Shown here piece by piece: positions 1 to 8,080 of a stretch of DNA of 64,000 nt; position 1 is the first letter of the stretch; each line of letters begins with the position of its first letter. The stretch is from Flavonifractor porci (GTDB lineage: Bacteria > Bacillota > Clostridia > Oscillospirales > Oscillospiraceae). Position numbers and translations under genes: made by a program. The notes beneath the pieces are model-generated. The model had not been told where the DNA came from and did not search any database. It saw only the letters and a list, made by a program, of their open reading frames with translations. Location of the stretch: contig NZ_JBBHLB010000001.1 of the NCBI RefSeq assembly GCF_037572415.1, positions 62,001 to 126,000 of the forward strand, in the 5' to 3' direction.

Positions 1-1
1 C

Positions 2-472
2 AGTCTGATCCGCTATGGCTACACCGGGAGCGGCAGCGGCTTTTCCGGTTCGGATGTGCCGTTCATCGGGGCGGACGGCTTCTGCTCTCCCATCGGGGAG
101 AACTGGCGGAGCGTGGTCACCTCGGAGTTCGGCAATCGTATCGACCCCATCACGGGAGAGCGCCGGGGACATACCGGCATGGACCTGGCGGTACCCACCG
201 GCACGCCGATCCGCGCCGCCCTGCCGGGGACGGTGACAGTCTCCGCCTACAACCAGGGCGGGTACGGCTACTATATCATCATCGACCACGGCGATGGCCT
301 GTCCACTCTATACGGCCACTGTTCCCAACTGCTGGCCTCGGCGGGCCGGACGGTGGAGGCAGGGGATGTGGTCGCCCTGTCCGGCTCCACCGGACGGTCC
401 ACCGGTCCGCACCTCCACTTCGAGGTGCGGGTCAACGGGGAGCGGACGAACCCGCGCAGCTATCTGCCATAG
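2..472 (+). CDS. M23-family peptidoglycan endopeptidase, C-terminal part (cut by window start)
   Basis: The reading frame is open from the first bases and ends at a TAG, so only the C-terminal 156 residues are visible. They form a lysostaphin-like M23 (LytM) domain: the zinc motif GHTGMD and the second metal motif HLHFEV are both present, with the usual STGRSTGPH segment between strands. In ICEs such enzymes cut peptidoglycan to make room for the conjugation channel, and the position upstream of the mobilisation genes fits that. The missing N-terminus probably carries a signal or membrane segment and perhaps a second hydrolase domain; this cannot be seen. Its last 30 residues resemble those of the M23 protein at 23122-24459. 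Confidence 0.85.
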   Translation, partial: SLIRYGYTGSGSGFSGSDVPFIGADGFCSPIGENWRSVVTSEFGNRIDPITGERRGHTGMDLAVPTGTPIRAALPGTVTVSAYNQGGYGYYIIIDHGDGLSTLYGHCSQLLASAGRTVEAGDVVALSGSTGRSTGPHLHFEVRVNGERTNPRSYLP

Positions 473-493
473 GGCAGAGGAAAGGAAAATGTG

Positions 494-1537
494 ATGAAAA
501 TCAAAGCAAATCTCTTGAACAGACCCAACAATTTTCAGATGGATGATTGTCAAATCGAGAAGGTGGTGGAGTTATCAACGGCGGAGTTTTCCGCGCTGGT
601 GATCACACCGCTCACAAATCAGCCGTTCATTGCGGAGAACAAAAGCCGGATGTTCGTCGACAACAGAGCCATCCACTGCCTGCTGGCGCTGGGCCAGGGC
701 AGCGAGGACGGTGTGCTGGTCTATTCCGACGGCTATGATTACCCACGCCTCGCCGCCTATCTGCCGGGGATGCGGGATATCCTCAACGCCAGACTGGAGC
801 GGGCGGCGGACTTCATCGTCCGGCAGGGTACGGAGGCCACAGAGAACGGGAACTGGGGCGTCAGTTTCGAGGAGCTGGAGAAGCGGACCGGGATCACGAT
901 CCGCAGAGGAAACGGCCTGGACGGGATGCTGCTGGATGTGCTCACACGCCGCAGAGAGATAGCCTCGGCGGTACTGACCGATACAGGGCTCGACATAGCG
1001 TACCACCCCAGTTTCTGTCCCAGGATTCAAGGCCAGAAACCGTGCTACTTCGCCAAACTTCCGGAGGAACAGAAGACCCGGCTTTTCTATGACGCGGTAG
1101 AGGTGTTCTGTGAGCTTTTTGAAAGTGAAGGTATCTACTCCACTCTTCACGACGGCCTGCAAATGCCGAATGAGGAGATCCTGGCACGCGGATACCTCAC
1201 CGTCGAGGCCATGCTGGCCGCGGGTGCCGTCATAGCCCTGCCGGAAAACTCTGATATCTCTCTGCGGGACATTCTCCAGTACGAGCTGGCCGAGGATCTG
1301 TCTCTCGTCCACACCCAGGGTGGAGAACCGATATTCCTTGAACAGGAGGAGGAACTGACCCGTGCGGAGCGAAAACGCTTCTCCGATGTGCTGGACGCCC
1401 GCGTTCTGGAGACCCGCGCCGGGGAGGACGGCACGGAGATCGTGATTGACGGCGTGAAGCCGGAACGGCTGGAGCAGTTCCGCTCTGTCCTCGATGCCTA
1501 TAAGCCGGAGGCTCAGAGCATGAAATTCATTCAATAA
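494..1537 (+). CDS. Conserved ICE protein of unknown function
   Basis: A 347-residue soluble protein without signal peptide or membrane segment. ATG 494 is preferred over GTG 491 because it lies 6-8 bases after an AGGAAAGGA ribosome binding site. It begins 21 bases after the M23 gene and is followed closely by the next ICE genes, so it is probably part of the same transfer operon. The sequence is acidic, mixed alpha/beta in character and shows no catalytic motif I recognise. Proteins of this kind are recurrent hypotheticals in Clostridia ICEs; I assign no function. Confidence 0.7.
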   Translation: MKIKANLLNRPNNFQMDDCQIEKVVELSTAEFSALVITPLTNQPFIAENKSRMFVDNRAIHCLLALGQGSEDGVLVYSDGYDYPRLAAYLPGMRDILNARLERAADFIVRQGTEATENGNWGVSFEELEKRTGITIRRGNGLDGMLLDVLTRRREIASAVLTDTGLDIAYHPSFCPRIQGQKPCYFAKLPEEQKTRLFYDAVEVFCELFESEGIYSTLHDGLQMPNEEILARGYLTVEAMLAAGAVIALPENSDISLRDILQYELAEDLSLVHTQGGEPIFLEQEEELTRAERKRFSDVLDARVLETRAGEDGTEIVIDGVKPERLEQFRSVLDAYKPEAQSMKFIQ

Positions 1538-1563
1538 AGGGGGCGGCAGACTCATGGACAGTT

Positions 1564-1704
1564 ATGGCTTCCCCCATGTGCGCCCCCTGTTTGGTGAGAA
1601 CCAGGACTTGGCCGGCCTATCTGCGGGAGGTCGAGGCAAGCTGGAACACCCAGCAGGCGGAGGCGCAGACAGATGCTCCCCAGATAACGATGAAGGAGAG
1701 ATGA
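1564..1704 (+). CDS. Possible small protein (46 aa) coupled to the next gene
   Basis: This short frame starts at ATG 1564 and its TGA (1702-1704) overlaps ATG 1701 of the next gene in an ATGA junction typical of translational coupling. The peptide has an N-terminal CAPC pair and a hydrophilic tail rich in Gln, Glu and Trp, looking more protein-like than the alternative frame. Against it, the Shine-Dalgarno-like AAAGGGGGCGG lies about 18 bases upstream and is better placed for ATG 1554 in the frame of the next gene. The call is tentative. Confidence 0.3.
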   Translation: MASPMCAPCLVRTRTWPAYLREVEASWNTQQAEAQTDAPQITMKER

Positions 1705-2510
1705 CCATGTCAAGTTTTAATATTGCTCTTGCAGAAGAGGGCCTCACCGCCTATGCCATAGAACGGCAGAATGGAATCGAGCGTCACCAACGGCAGGACG
1801 AACCGCCCTGGTCGGAAACACGCCGGTTCTGGATCGACGCGATCCTTCAGGGCATGGCCCGGCTGGATGGAGTGCGGCCTGACCCAAAGCAGATGGAGCG
1901 GTTCGACCAGCGGCTGGCACAGGCCCGCGGCAGCTTTGCCGCAGAGCCTGCCACAGTTCAATCGCAGAAAGAGACGATCCGGGAACTGCAATGCTACCTC
2001 TCTGCGGTGGAAGCAGCCGGCGATGACCGCAGGCGGCAGATTGCCGTTGTCCGGGATTTGCTGGAGGACATGGCCTCCCATCTGCCGTGGGCCGGCGTGT
2101 CAAATGGGCTGCACGACGCCTATGACCAGTCGGCGTCCATGCTCCGCCACATGACCGCCCGGATGCCCATTCGGTTCACCCGTATCCTTCTGGGCTGGGA
2201 GACCGGCCCCTGCGAGAGCGCCTATGTATCCGGCGCGGTGACCACGCCGGAAGAAGTCACGGATACACTGCTGTTCAGGAAACTCTCTGAGCGGTATCCA
2301 GAGGTAACCGATTGGCCCGCGCTCTGCGTGGTCTACAACGGCGCTGGGCTGGATAACCCCATGGGTGTGGTGGACGCGTCAGAGTTCGATCTGGCGATCA
2401 TGAACGAGGCCGGCGACTGCTTTCTGAATTTGCCTGGGATCCGCTGGGCTGGAGGTCCCTACGAAATGCGGGTCGCGGACAGCCCCGCCATGACAATGAC
2501 GATGCAATAA
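1701..2510 (+). CDS. Conserved ICE protein of unknown function
   Basis: About 269 residues. Two ATGs (1701 and 1707) follow GAAGGAGAG; 1707 has the better spacing (8 bases), while 1701 overlaps the stop of the small frame before it. An in-frame ATG at 1554 with a good ribosome binding site would add 49 residues of low-complexity sequence, so the start remains uncertain. The N-terminal half is charged and helical; the C-terminal half contains an aromatic-rich segment around WPALCVVYNGAGLDN. No signal peptide, membrane helix or known catalytic motif is visible. It lies between other accessory genes of the transfer operon. Confidence 0.6.
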   Translation: MTMSSFNIALAEEGLTAYAIERQNGIERHQRQDEPPWSETRRFWIDAILQGMARLDGVRPDPKQMERFDQRLAQARGSFAAEPATVQSQKETIRELQCYLSAVEAAGDDRRRQIAVVRDLLEDMASHLPWAGVSNGLHDAYDQSASMLRHMTARMPIRFTRILLGWETGPCESAYVSGAVTTPEEVTDTLLFRKLSERYPEVTDWPALCVVYNGAGLDNPMGVVDASEFDLAIMNEAGDCFLNLPGIRWAGGPYEMRVADSPAMTMTMQ

Positions 2511-2527
2511 GATTGGAGGCTGTCACC

Positions 2528-2803
2528 ATGGAAAAAAGTGAAATCACAATCAGCTTCGACTGTGAGCGGCTGGAGGCGCTGGAGTTCTATTTGGGGAAGG
2601 AGCATTCCAGCGTCCAGAAACGCATGGAGGAGGCCCTGCGGCAGCTCTATGAACAGGCTGTACCTGAACCGGTGCGGGAGTTTCTGGACAGAAAAGCCGC
2701 GCCAGTTCGTCCCAAGCGTCCGACGCGGCCAAGCCAGCCGAAGCAGGAACCGCGTCCTGTTGCACCACTTGCGCAGAAGGAGGATGCACGCAATGAACAG
2801 TAG
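2528..2803 (+). CDS. DUF6103-like small ICE protein
   Basis: A 91-residue protein. ATG 2528 lies 8 bases after GGAGG (2515-2519), which fixes this start over ATG 2513. The N-terminal half (EITISFDCERLEALEFYL through VPEPVREFLD) matches my recollection of the DUF6103 family found in Clostridia ICEs, and the C-terminal third is a Pro/Arg/Lys-rich tail. Its stop overlaps the next gene by 11 bases, indicating coupled expression. A small basic-tailed protein in this position may bind nucleic acid, but that is inference. Confidence 0.65.
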   Translation: MEKSEITISFDCERLEALEFYLGKEHSSVQKRMEEALRQLYEQAVPEPVREFLDRKAAPVRPKRPTRPSQPKQEPRPVAPLAQKEDARNEQ

Positions 2804-3830
2804 AGAAATCACCCTATGGCTCGACGGGCGATGGTACGACGCGCTGAGCCGCCAGCTGAAAGGTGAGACAGTGGAGGACAAGCTCAATGAGCACCTGGAC
2901 GAGCTCATCAACGCCCTGATCCCGGACACGGAGTACAGCCGCATCAGCCAGGAGATCTGGCAGGAGGAGCAGGAGAACAAGCAGGCGCAGGAAGCCGCCC
3001 GCCGCTTCGCCGTGTTCCATGTGACGGAGGACGGCGGCGATACCTACTTCGTGGCCGAGGAGAATCTGGAGATGCTCCAGGTGGCCGCCCGGCTGCGCAG
3101 CTATCTCCGCAAGCCCCCTGAGAACTCTCCCGCACGGTTCACCGGAATGTTTTCCCGCGGGGAGAAGATCTCCCGTGAGCAGTTCAATGACTATGTGTCG
3201 GAGCGGCTGGAGAACACCGGACGGGTGACCGGGGCATTCGACATCGACCTGGACTCCGGCCGCTTCAACGCGCTCCATATCATGGACGGCTGGCAGTGTT
3301 TCCGAATCAGGGATGTCAGCAGCGCCGCCTACTATGCAAATAAGAGAGCCTATACGTCGTTGGAGGAGCGGTGGAAGGTGTTCCTCAACCATCTCGATGG
3401 AAAACAGCTCACCCAGGAAATTGAGCCTGGATATCTCACCGGCAGCCGGATGCTCCGAACCGGGGACATCTCCTTCAGCGGGGACATCGAGCAGAACGAA
3501 AACCTGCTGGAGTTCTATCTGGATACCGCTTTCGACGTCGACAAAGTATTCGGCACACACGTCTGCACCGATGAGAATGATGACTGGCTGAACATCTATG
3601 CCAACTACGATATGGAGCACCGCCGCGTCTGCGACACGCTGGAAGTGTTCCTGGTGCATGGCGATGGCAGCGAGCAGGACTACAAGTACTGTCTCAGCGA
3701 GGAGGAGCAGGCGCTCCTCCTTCCGAAGATGGAGGACTACTGCCAGCAGCAGACGGGCATGAGCCTTGCTGACTACAGCGCACAGTGCATGGCGGAGGAT
3801 ATGGCGCCGCCCATCGGCCCTGCAATGTGA
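2793..3830 (+). CDS. Conserved ICE protein of unknown function
   Basis: 345 residues from ATG 2793, 8 bases after AAGGAGG (2778-2784), which lies inside the end of the preceding gene. The N-terminus (ITLWLDGRWYDALSRQL) resembles the start of the upstream DUF6103-like protein, so the two may share a related N-terminal module. The rest is acidic, with an N-terminal coiled-coil-like stretch (about residues 45-70). No membrane segment or enzymatic motif is recognised. It is the last gene of this tight cluster; the next gene has its own upstream regulatory motif. Confidence 0.65.
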   Translation: MNSREITLWLDGRWYDALSRQLKGETVEDKLNEHLDELINALIPDTEYSRISQEIWQEEQENKQAQEAARRFAVFHVTEDGGDTYFVAEENLEMLQVAARLRSYLRKPPENSPARFTGMFSRGEKISREQFNDYVSERLENTGRVTGAFDIDLDSGRFNALHIMDGWQCFRIRDVSSAAYYANKRAYTSLEERWKVFLNHLDGKQLTQEIEPGYLTGSRMLRTGDISFSGDIEQNENLLEFYLDTAFDVDKVFGTHVCTDENDDWLNIYANYDMEHRRVCDTLEVFLVHGDGSEQDYKYCLSEEEQALLLPKMEDYCQQQTGMSLADYSAQCMAEDMAPPIGPAM

Positions 3831-3860
3831 TCTATGTCAATCTGCTGGTGCTATTTTTCG

Positions 3861-3909
3861 TTGGCTTTGCTGAATAGCTTTTCCGGCGAAGGTGTGCCAT
3901 TGTGTTTGC
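3861..3909 (+). promoter_or_regulatory. Shared 49-bp upstream motif, copy A
   Basis: This 49-bp block begins with TTGGCTTTG and TGAATAGCT and ends near CATTGT. It aligns without gaps to 34241-34289, upstream of the first serine recombinase, with 37 of 49 identical bases. It sits 46 bases before the start codon of the next gene. Both copies end in an extended -10-like TGNYATTGT. It is probably a promoter or operator used by both transcription units; the exact role is inference. Confidence 0.55.
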
Positions 3910-3954
3910 AAGCCGCCAGGAGCGGCACAAAATAACAACAGGAGGAACAACGAT

Positions 3955-4425
3955 ATGACAACTGAGAGAGCGCAGGAATTTCAAATGAGGATCACCGAGG
4001 AGGCTCTGGCTTTGATGATCATCCACGGTGAGAGCGTCAGCGACGCCCCCAGTGAGGAGGACATCAGCCTGGCCCACTACGAGGAGGCCGTCACCCTGAT
4101 TGGTAAGGCGTGGGGCCTCCCCGCTGAGGCCACCGCTGAGAACCTCGGCCTCATCCAGAGGGAGAAGGATGTCCTCCGCAGGATCGCGGCCGGCGAGAAT
4201 GTCAACCATATCCTGCCGGAAGAAGAACTGCCCATGAACGCCAGCGGGATGGAAACACTGGACAACGTGTGGGACCTGTTCGAAACCGCCGTCCGGCTGG
4301 ACAACTGGGAGCAGCGCGCAGCGATGTTCAAGCTGGCCGATGAACTGGCGGAGTGCCAGAACCTGCTGGACTGGATCGAGAAGACGCCCGCGGAGCGGGA
4401 GTTACCTGAGATCACAGCCGGCTGA
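3955..4425 (+). CDS. Small acidic ICE protein of unknown function
   Basis: 156 residues starting at ATG 3955, 9 bases after AGGAGG. The protein is strongly acidic and almost entirely helical in appearance, without cysteines, signal peptide or membrane segment. It is preceded by the 49-bp motif it shares with the recombinase operon and followed by a strong hairpin, so it may be a single-gene unit. I do not recognise the family. Confidence 0.65.
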   Translation: MTTERAQEFQMRITEEALALMIIHGESVSDAPSEEDISLAHYEEAVTLIGKAWGLPAEATAENLGLIQREKDVLRRIAAGENVNHILPEEELPMNASGMETLDNVWDLFETAVRLDNWEQRAAMFKLADELAECQNLLDWIEKTPAERELPEITAG

Positions 4426-4441
4426 TTGGCAGCCCAAACAG

Positions 4442-4469
4442 GGGGCGCTCCATTGCGATGGAGCGCCCC
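4442..4469 (+). terminator. GC-rich hairpin after the 3955-4425 gene
   Basis: A perfect 12-bp inverted repeat (arms 4442-4453 and 4458-4469, loop TGCG) lies 16 bases after the stop codon. There is no T-run after it, so it may be a weak or factor-dependent terminator, or an RNA-stability hairpin. Confidence 0.5.
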
Positions 4470-4869
4470 TACTGTTCTCCCCGCCGTTGCCCCTGTCCCG
4501 CCCTGTGTGCCGCTTTGCGGGGGTGGGCAGCGTCCCAGCCCACTGGCGCGGCAAAGCGCCGTGTTGCCAGCGTGTGGCGGGAAACGGGAAGGCACAAATG
4601 GCCGCTTTGCGGGGGGACGAAAAAAGTGCTGGATAAAAGGGTGCAATCACCCTGTATCACACCGCCCCGCAATGCGGGTCGGAGATACGCTTTTTAGGCT
4701 GGTCACGACAGTTTTTCGGTACCTTTTTGCTAAACCCAGTGTTATCACTTCTTTGCCGATGCTATCAAATCTGATATGAACCTGCCAAAAATCCCGACAG
4801 TTCCAGCGGTGTTTGCAGTTTCAAAAATGCTATCACAGCTATTTTCAGTTTATATCGGAGGTATTCTGA
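4470..4869. other. Gene-free stretch upstream of mobC-like gene; candidate oriT
   Basis: No convincing gene. The first part is GC-rich. It contains two small perfect hairpins, GGGTG/CACCC (4639-4652) and CCCGC/GCGGG (4666-4678). The AT-rich second part has three similar motifs, TGTTATCAC, TGCTATCAA and TGCTATCAC (around 4740, 4758 and 4827). Inverted repeats and short iterated sites immediately upstream of a MobC-like protein and relaxase are the usual layout of an origin of transfer, with the accessory protein binding the repeats. The nick position cannot be read from the sequence alone. Confidence 0.4.
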
Positions 4870-5277
4870 ATGACAGAAGAAAAAGTAAAATTTCTGATGC
4901 GGATCGATTCTGATACTGACCGCAAGATTAAAACAGCCATGCCGCTGGCAAATGTCCGCAGTCAAAACGAGTTCGTGGAGAACGCCTTACGGTTCTACTG
5001 CGACTACCTGGCCTCCCAGGATTGCTTCTCCGTACTGCCGCCCATGCTGGTGTCCGCCATCCGTGCCACCGTGCAGAGCAGCGAGACACATATCTGCCGC
5101 ATCCTGTTCAAGCTGGCGGTGGAGATGGACATGATGATGAACATCCTGGCCGCGGGCATGGAAATTCCGGAGGAGCAGCTGCGGGAACTGCGGGGCCGGT
5201 GCGTCCAAAATGTGAAAAAGACCAACGGCGGCATCACGCTGGAGAACGCGGTGGCGTATCAGCGCGGCGCGGACTGA
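4870..5277 (+). CDS. MobC-like relaxosome accessory protein (ribbon-helix-helix)
   Basis: 135 residues from ATG 4870 with GGAGG 8-12 bases upstream. The N-terminal 45 residues (KVKFLMRIDSDTDRKIKTAM, then NVRSQNEFVENALRFYCDYL) have the beta strand, helix, helix pattern of ribbon-helix-helix DNA-binding proteins. Proteins of this type bind oriT next to the nick and load the relaxase, which here is the next gene, 15 bases downstream. It would act on the repeats in the gap before it. The family name is inferred from fold pattern and position. Confidence 0.7.
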   Translation: MTEEKVKFLMRIDSDTDRKIKTAMPLANVRSQNEFVENALRFYCDYLASQDCFSVLPPMLVSAIRATVQSSETHICRILFKLAVEMDMMMNILAAGMEIPEEQLRELRGRCVQNVKKTNGGITLENAVAYQRGAD

Positions 5278-5292
5278 CGGCGGTGACGCTTC

Positions 5293-7137
5293 ATGCCTCG
5301 CGTCATCTTCAAGTGCCCCTATCTCAAGGGCGGCGCGGCGCAGGCCGCACACCTGGGAAACTACGTCCGCTACATGGCCACCCGCAAGGGTGCGCAGCGC
5401 ATCGCCCCTGACGCGGCGGGACTGCCCGCCACGAAAAAACAGCGGGAGATGGTGGAGCAGCTCATCCGAGACTTCCCGCTGAGCCGGGGACTGTTCGAGT
5501 ACGAGGACTATCTGGCCTCGCCCACCCGCGGCAACGCCTCGGAGTTCATCACCCGTGCGCTGGAGGACAACTACGACTCGCTGGCGAAAAAGGAAAACTA
5601 CATCAGCTACATCGCCAGCCGTCCCCGTGCCCAGCGCACCGGGGCGCACGCTCTGTTCACCGGCTCGGACGATCCGCTGACGCTGTCCCAGATCGCGGAC
5701 GAGGTGGCGCACCATCCCGGCAATGTGTGGCTGCCCATCATCTCCCTGCGGCGGGAGGACGCCGCCCGGCTGGGCTATGAGGACGCGGCACGGTGGAGGG
5801 AACTGCTCAACAGCTATGCGGTGGAGATGGCGGCGGCCATGAAGATCCCGTGGGAGCAGTTTCGCTGGTACGCCGCCTTTCACGATGAGGCCCACCACCC
5901 GCATCTGCACATGGTCTGCTACAGCGCGGACGGCAAGTCCGGCTACCTGACCAAAACGGGCATCGCCCAGATCAAGTCCGGGCTGGCCAAGCGGATCTTC
6001 CAGCAGGACCTTGTGTCGCTCTATGAGCGGCAGACCCAGCGGCGGGACGCGCTCACTCAGGAGGCCAGCGAGGTCATGCGCCAGCTTACGGAGCAGATGA
6101 AAGATAGTACGCTGGACAACCCGCGTATCGAGCAGCTCATGGAGCAGCTGGCCGGGAAACTGCAAACCATCTCCGGCAAAAAGCAGTACGGCTATCTGAA
6201 AGCGCCGCTGAAGTCGGTGGTGGACGAGATCGTGGACGAGCTGGCAAAGGACGGGCGCGTCGCGCAGGCGTATGACCTATGGTATGAGTTACGGGAAGAA
6301 GTACTCCACACCTACAAGGACGATCTGCCGCCACGCCTTCCGCTATCCCAGCAGAAAGAGTTCAAGCGGATCAAGAATCTGGTCATCCAGGAGGCGGTGC
6401 GGCTGGGCGAGCTGTCCGCTGTGTTCGCGCCGCCCGAGCCGGAAGAAACAGATGAACCTGAGTTGGATTCCGACAAGCAATACGCCCTCGGCAAAGCCTA
6501 CCGGGACGGCCATGGCGTGGAGCAGGACGCACTGATGGCTGCGGCATTGTTTCAAAAGGCCGCTGCGCGGGGAAATGACTCCGCCGCATACGCTCTGGCC
6601 AAGCTGCTCCTCAACGGCGGCGACGGTCTGCGGCGGGATATTCCTGCCGCTGTGGAGTGGCTCAAACAGTCTGCGGAAGCTGGAAACCAATTTTCTCAGT
6701 ATCGGCTGGGTAAACTCCTGCTCCAAGGAGAGAATGTCTCAAAGGATACCGCCGAGGGCGTCCGCTGGCTGACCGCCTCCGCTGAACGGGGGAACCAATA
6801 CGCCCAGTATGCCCTGGGCAAGCTCTATCTGCTGGGCAAGGAGATTCCGAAGGACGGGGACGCCGCCGTCCGCTGGTTCACGCTGGCGGCGGCGCAGGGC
6901 AGCGAGTATGCTCAATATTTCCTTGACCACATGGATGACTTTCGGGGGCCATCCCTGTTCTCCTGTGCCACCCGGCTCCTGCGCCACATGAGCCGGATCT
7001 TTCAGGAGCAGACGCCAAAGGGACCTGCCAGAACGATCTCGTTTACGGATAAAAAGCTGCGCCAGCGGATTAGGGAAAAGAAGATTGCCATGGGCCATAA
7101 GGCGGACGATTACGAAGAACGAATGCAGCAAATTTAG
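5293..7137 (+). CDS. MobP3-type conjugative relaxase with C-terminal Sel1 repeats
   Basis: 614 residues. The N-terminal half is a relaxase: the metal-binding motif HDEAHHPHLHM (H197, H201, H202, H204, H206) is intact, and the N-terminus (FKCPYLKGG) matches the MobP3 group. It would nick oriT, stay bound to the 5' end and lead the strand into the recipient. Unusually, residues about 391-548 form four Sel1-like repeats (ALGKAYRDGHGVEQDALMAA and similar), which normally mediate protein-protein contacts. The C-terminal 60 residues are basic. It is followed after 15 bases by the primase-like gene and then by the coupling protein. Confidence 0.88.
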   Translation: MPRVIFKCPYLKGGAAQAAHLGNYVRYMATRKGAQRIAPDAAGLPATKKQREMVEQLIRDFPLSRGLFEYEDYLASPTRGNASEFITRALEDNYDSLAKKENYISYIASRPRAQRTGAHALFTGSDDPLTLSQIADEVAHHPGNVWLPIISLRREDAARLGYEDAARWRELLNSYAVEMAAAMKIPWEQFRWYAAFHDEAHHPHLHMVCYSADGKSGYLTKTGIAQIKSGLAKRIFQQDLVSLYERQTQRRDALTQEASEVMRQLTEQMKDSTLDNPRIEQLMEQLAGKLQTISGKKQYGYLKAPLKSVVDEIVDELAKDGRVAQAYDLWYELREEVLHTYKDDLPPRLPLSQQKEFKRIKNLVIQEAVRLGELSAVFAPPEPEETDEPELDSDKQYALGKAYRDGHGVEQDALMAAALFQKAAARGNDSAAYALAKLLLNGGDGLRRDIPAAVEWLKQSAEAGNQFSQYRLGKLLLQGENVSKDTAEGVRWLTASAERGNQYAQYALGKLYLLGKEIPKDGDAAVRWFTLAAAQGSEYAQYFLDHMDDFRGPSLFSCATRLLRHMSRIFQEQTPKGPARTISFTDKKLRQRIREKKIAMGHKADDYEERMQQI

Positions 7138-7152
7138 TGGAGGTGAGATAAA

Positions 7153-8076
7153 ATGCCCTATATTCATTTTACCGAGGAGCAGAAGCTCCGGGCTGGCTCT
7201 GTTGACCTCGTTGAGTTCCTGCGCCGCCAGGGAGAGAAACTCATCCGCTCCGGCCCGGAGTATCGCATGACCAGCGACCACAGCGTCACTGTCCGGGGCA
7301 ATGAGTGGTACGACCACGCCACCGGGGAAGGCGGTGGCCCCGTCTCCTTCGTTCAGAATTTCTATCATCTCAGTTACCCGGAGGCGGTCACCCGCCTGCT
7401 GGATGGCGAACAGGGGCAGCCGTATGCACCGGCGCAAAAGCCGAAGGAAGAACCCATAAGAGAATTCATCCAGCCGCCCGCCAACCATTCGATGCGCCGT
7501 CTCTATGCATACCTGCTGAAGAAACGGCACATCGACCGGGAGGTGCTGAATACCTTCGTCCGAGCAGGACTCATCTATGAGGACGCAGAATATCACAACG
7601 CCGTGTTTGTCGGAAAAGACGAACACGGCGTTGTCCGTCATGCCCATAAGCGAAGCACCAACGATCTGGGCAAGACCTTCCGCATCAATGTGGCGGGCAG
7701 CGACCCTCGGTACAGCTTCCACTGGACCGGTACCAGCAACCGGCTGTATGTGTTCGAGGCCCCTATTGACCTGCTGTCTTTTGTAACACTGTACCCGGAG
7801 GGCTGGCAGGAGCACAGCTATGTGGCCTGCTGCGGAACATCCAGCCAGCCTGTGCTCCAGATGATGGAGCAGAATCCCGCACTGCGCGAGGTGTTCCTGT
7901 GTCTGGACAACGACAAGGCCGGACACACCGCCTGCCTGCGGATCGCGGAGAGAGTTGCGGAACAGTTCGGGATCGCCTCAGACCGGCTGATCCCACAGAA
8001 CAAGGACTGGAACGATGATCTGGCCGAGATCACAGAGGCACAGGCACTTGCTCCGGTCACACAGCAGATGGGGTGA
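7153..8076 (+). CDS. Toprim/DUF3991-type primase-like protein
   Basis: 307 residues. The N-terminal 95 residues resemble the zinc-finger fold region of DnaG-like proteins (GNEWYDHATGEGGGPVSFVQ) but lack the cysteines of a classical CHC2 finger. The C-terminal half has both Toprim motifs: E202 in FEAPIDLLSF and the DNDKAG signature at D253. Such DUF3991/Toprim proteins are common beside relaxases and may prime complementary-strand synthesis after transfer, although polymerising activity has not been shown for most. It ends 4 bases before the coupling-protein start, so the two are in one operon. Confidence 0.75.
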   Translation: MPYIHFTEEQKLRAGSVDLVEFLRRQGEKLIRSGPEYRMTSDHSVTVRGNEWYDHATGEGGGPVSFVQNFYHLSYPEAVTRLLDGEQGQPYAPAQKPKEEPIREFIQPPANHSMRRLYAYLLKKRHIDREVLNTFVRAGLIYEDAEYHNAVFVGKDEHGVVRHAHKRSTNDLGKTFRINVAGSDPRYSFHWTGTSNRLYVFEAPIDLLSFVTLYPEGWQEHSYVACCGTSSQPVLQMMEQNPALREVFLCLDNDKAGHTACLRIAERVAEQFGIASDRLIPQNKDWNDDLAEITEAQALAPVTQQMG

Positions 8077-8080
8077 GCCT

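Noticed and set aside
4426..4779. Several overlapping frames in the GC-rich region before the mobC-like gene
   Set aside because: High GC content removes stop codons by chance; none has a ribosome binding site, and the region carries hairpins and iterated sites.
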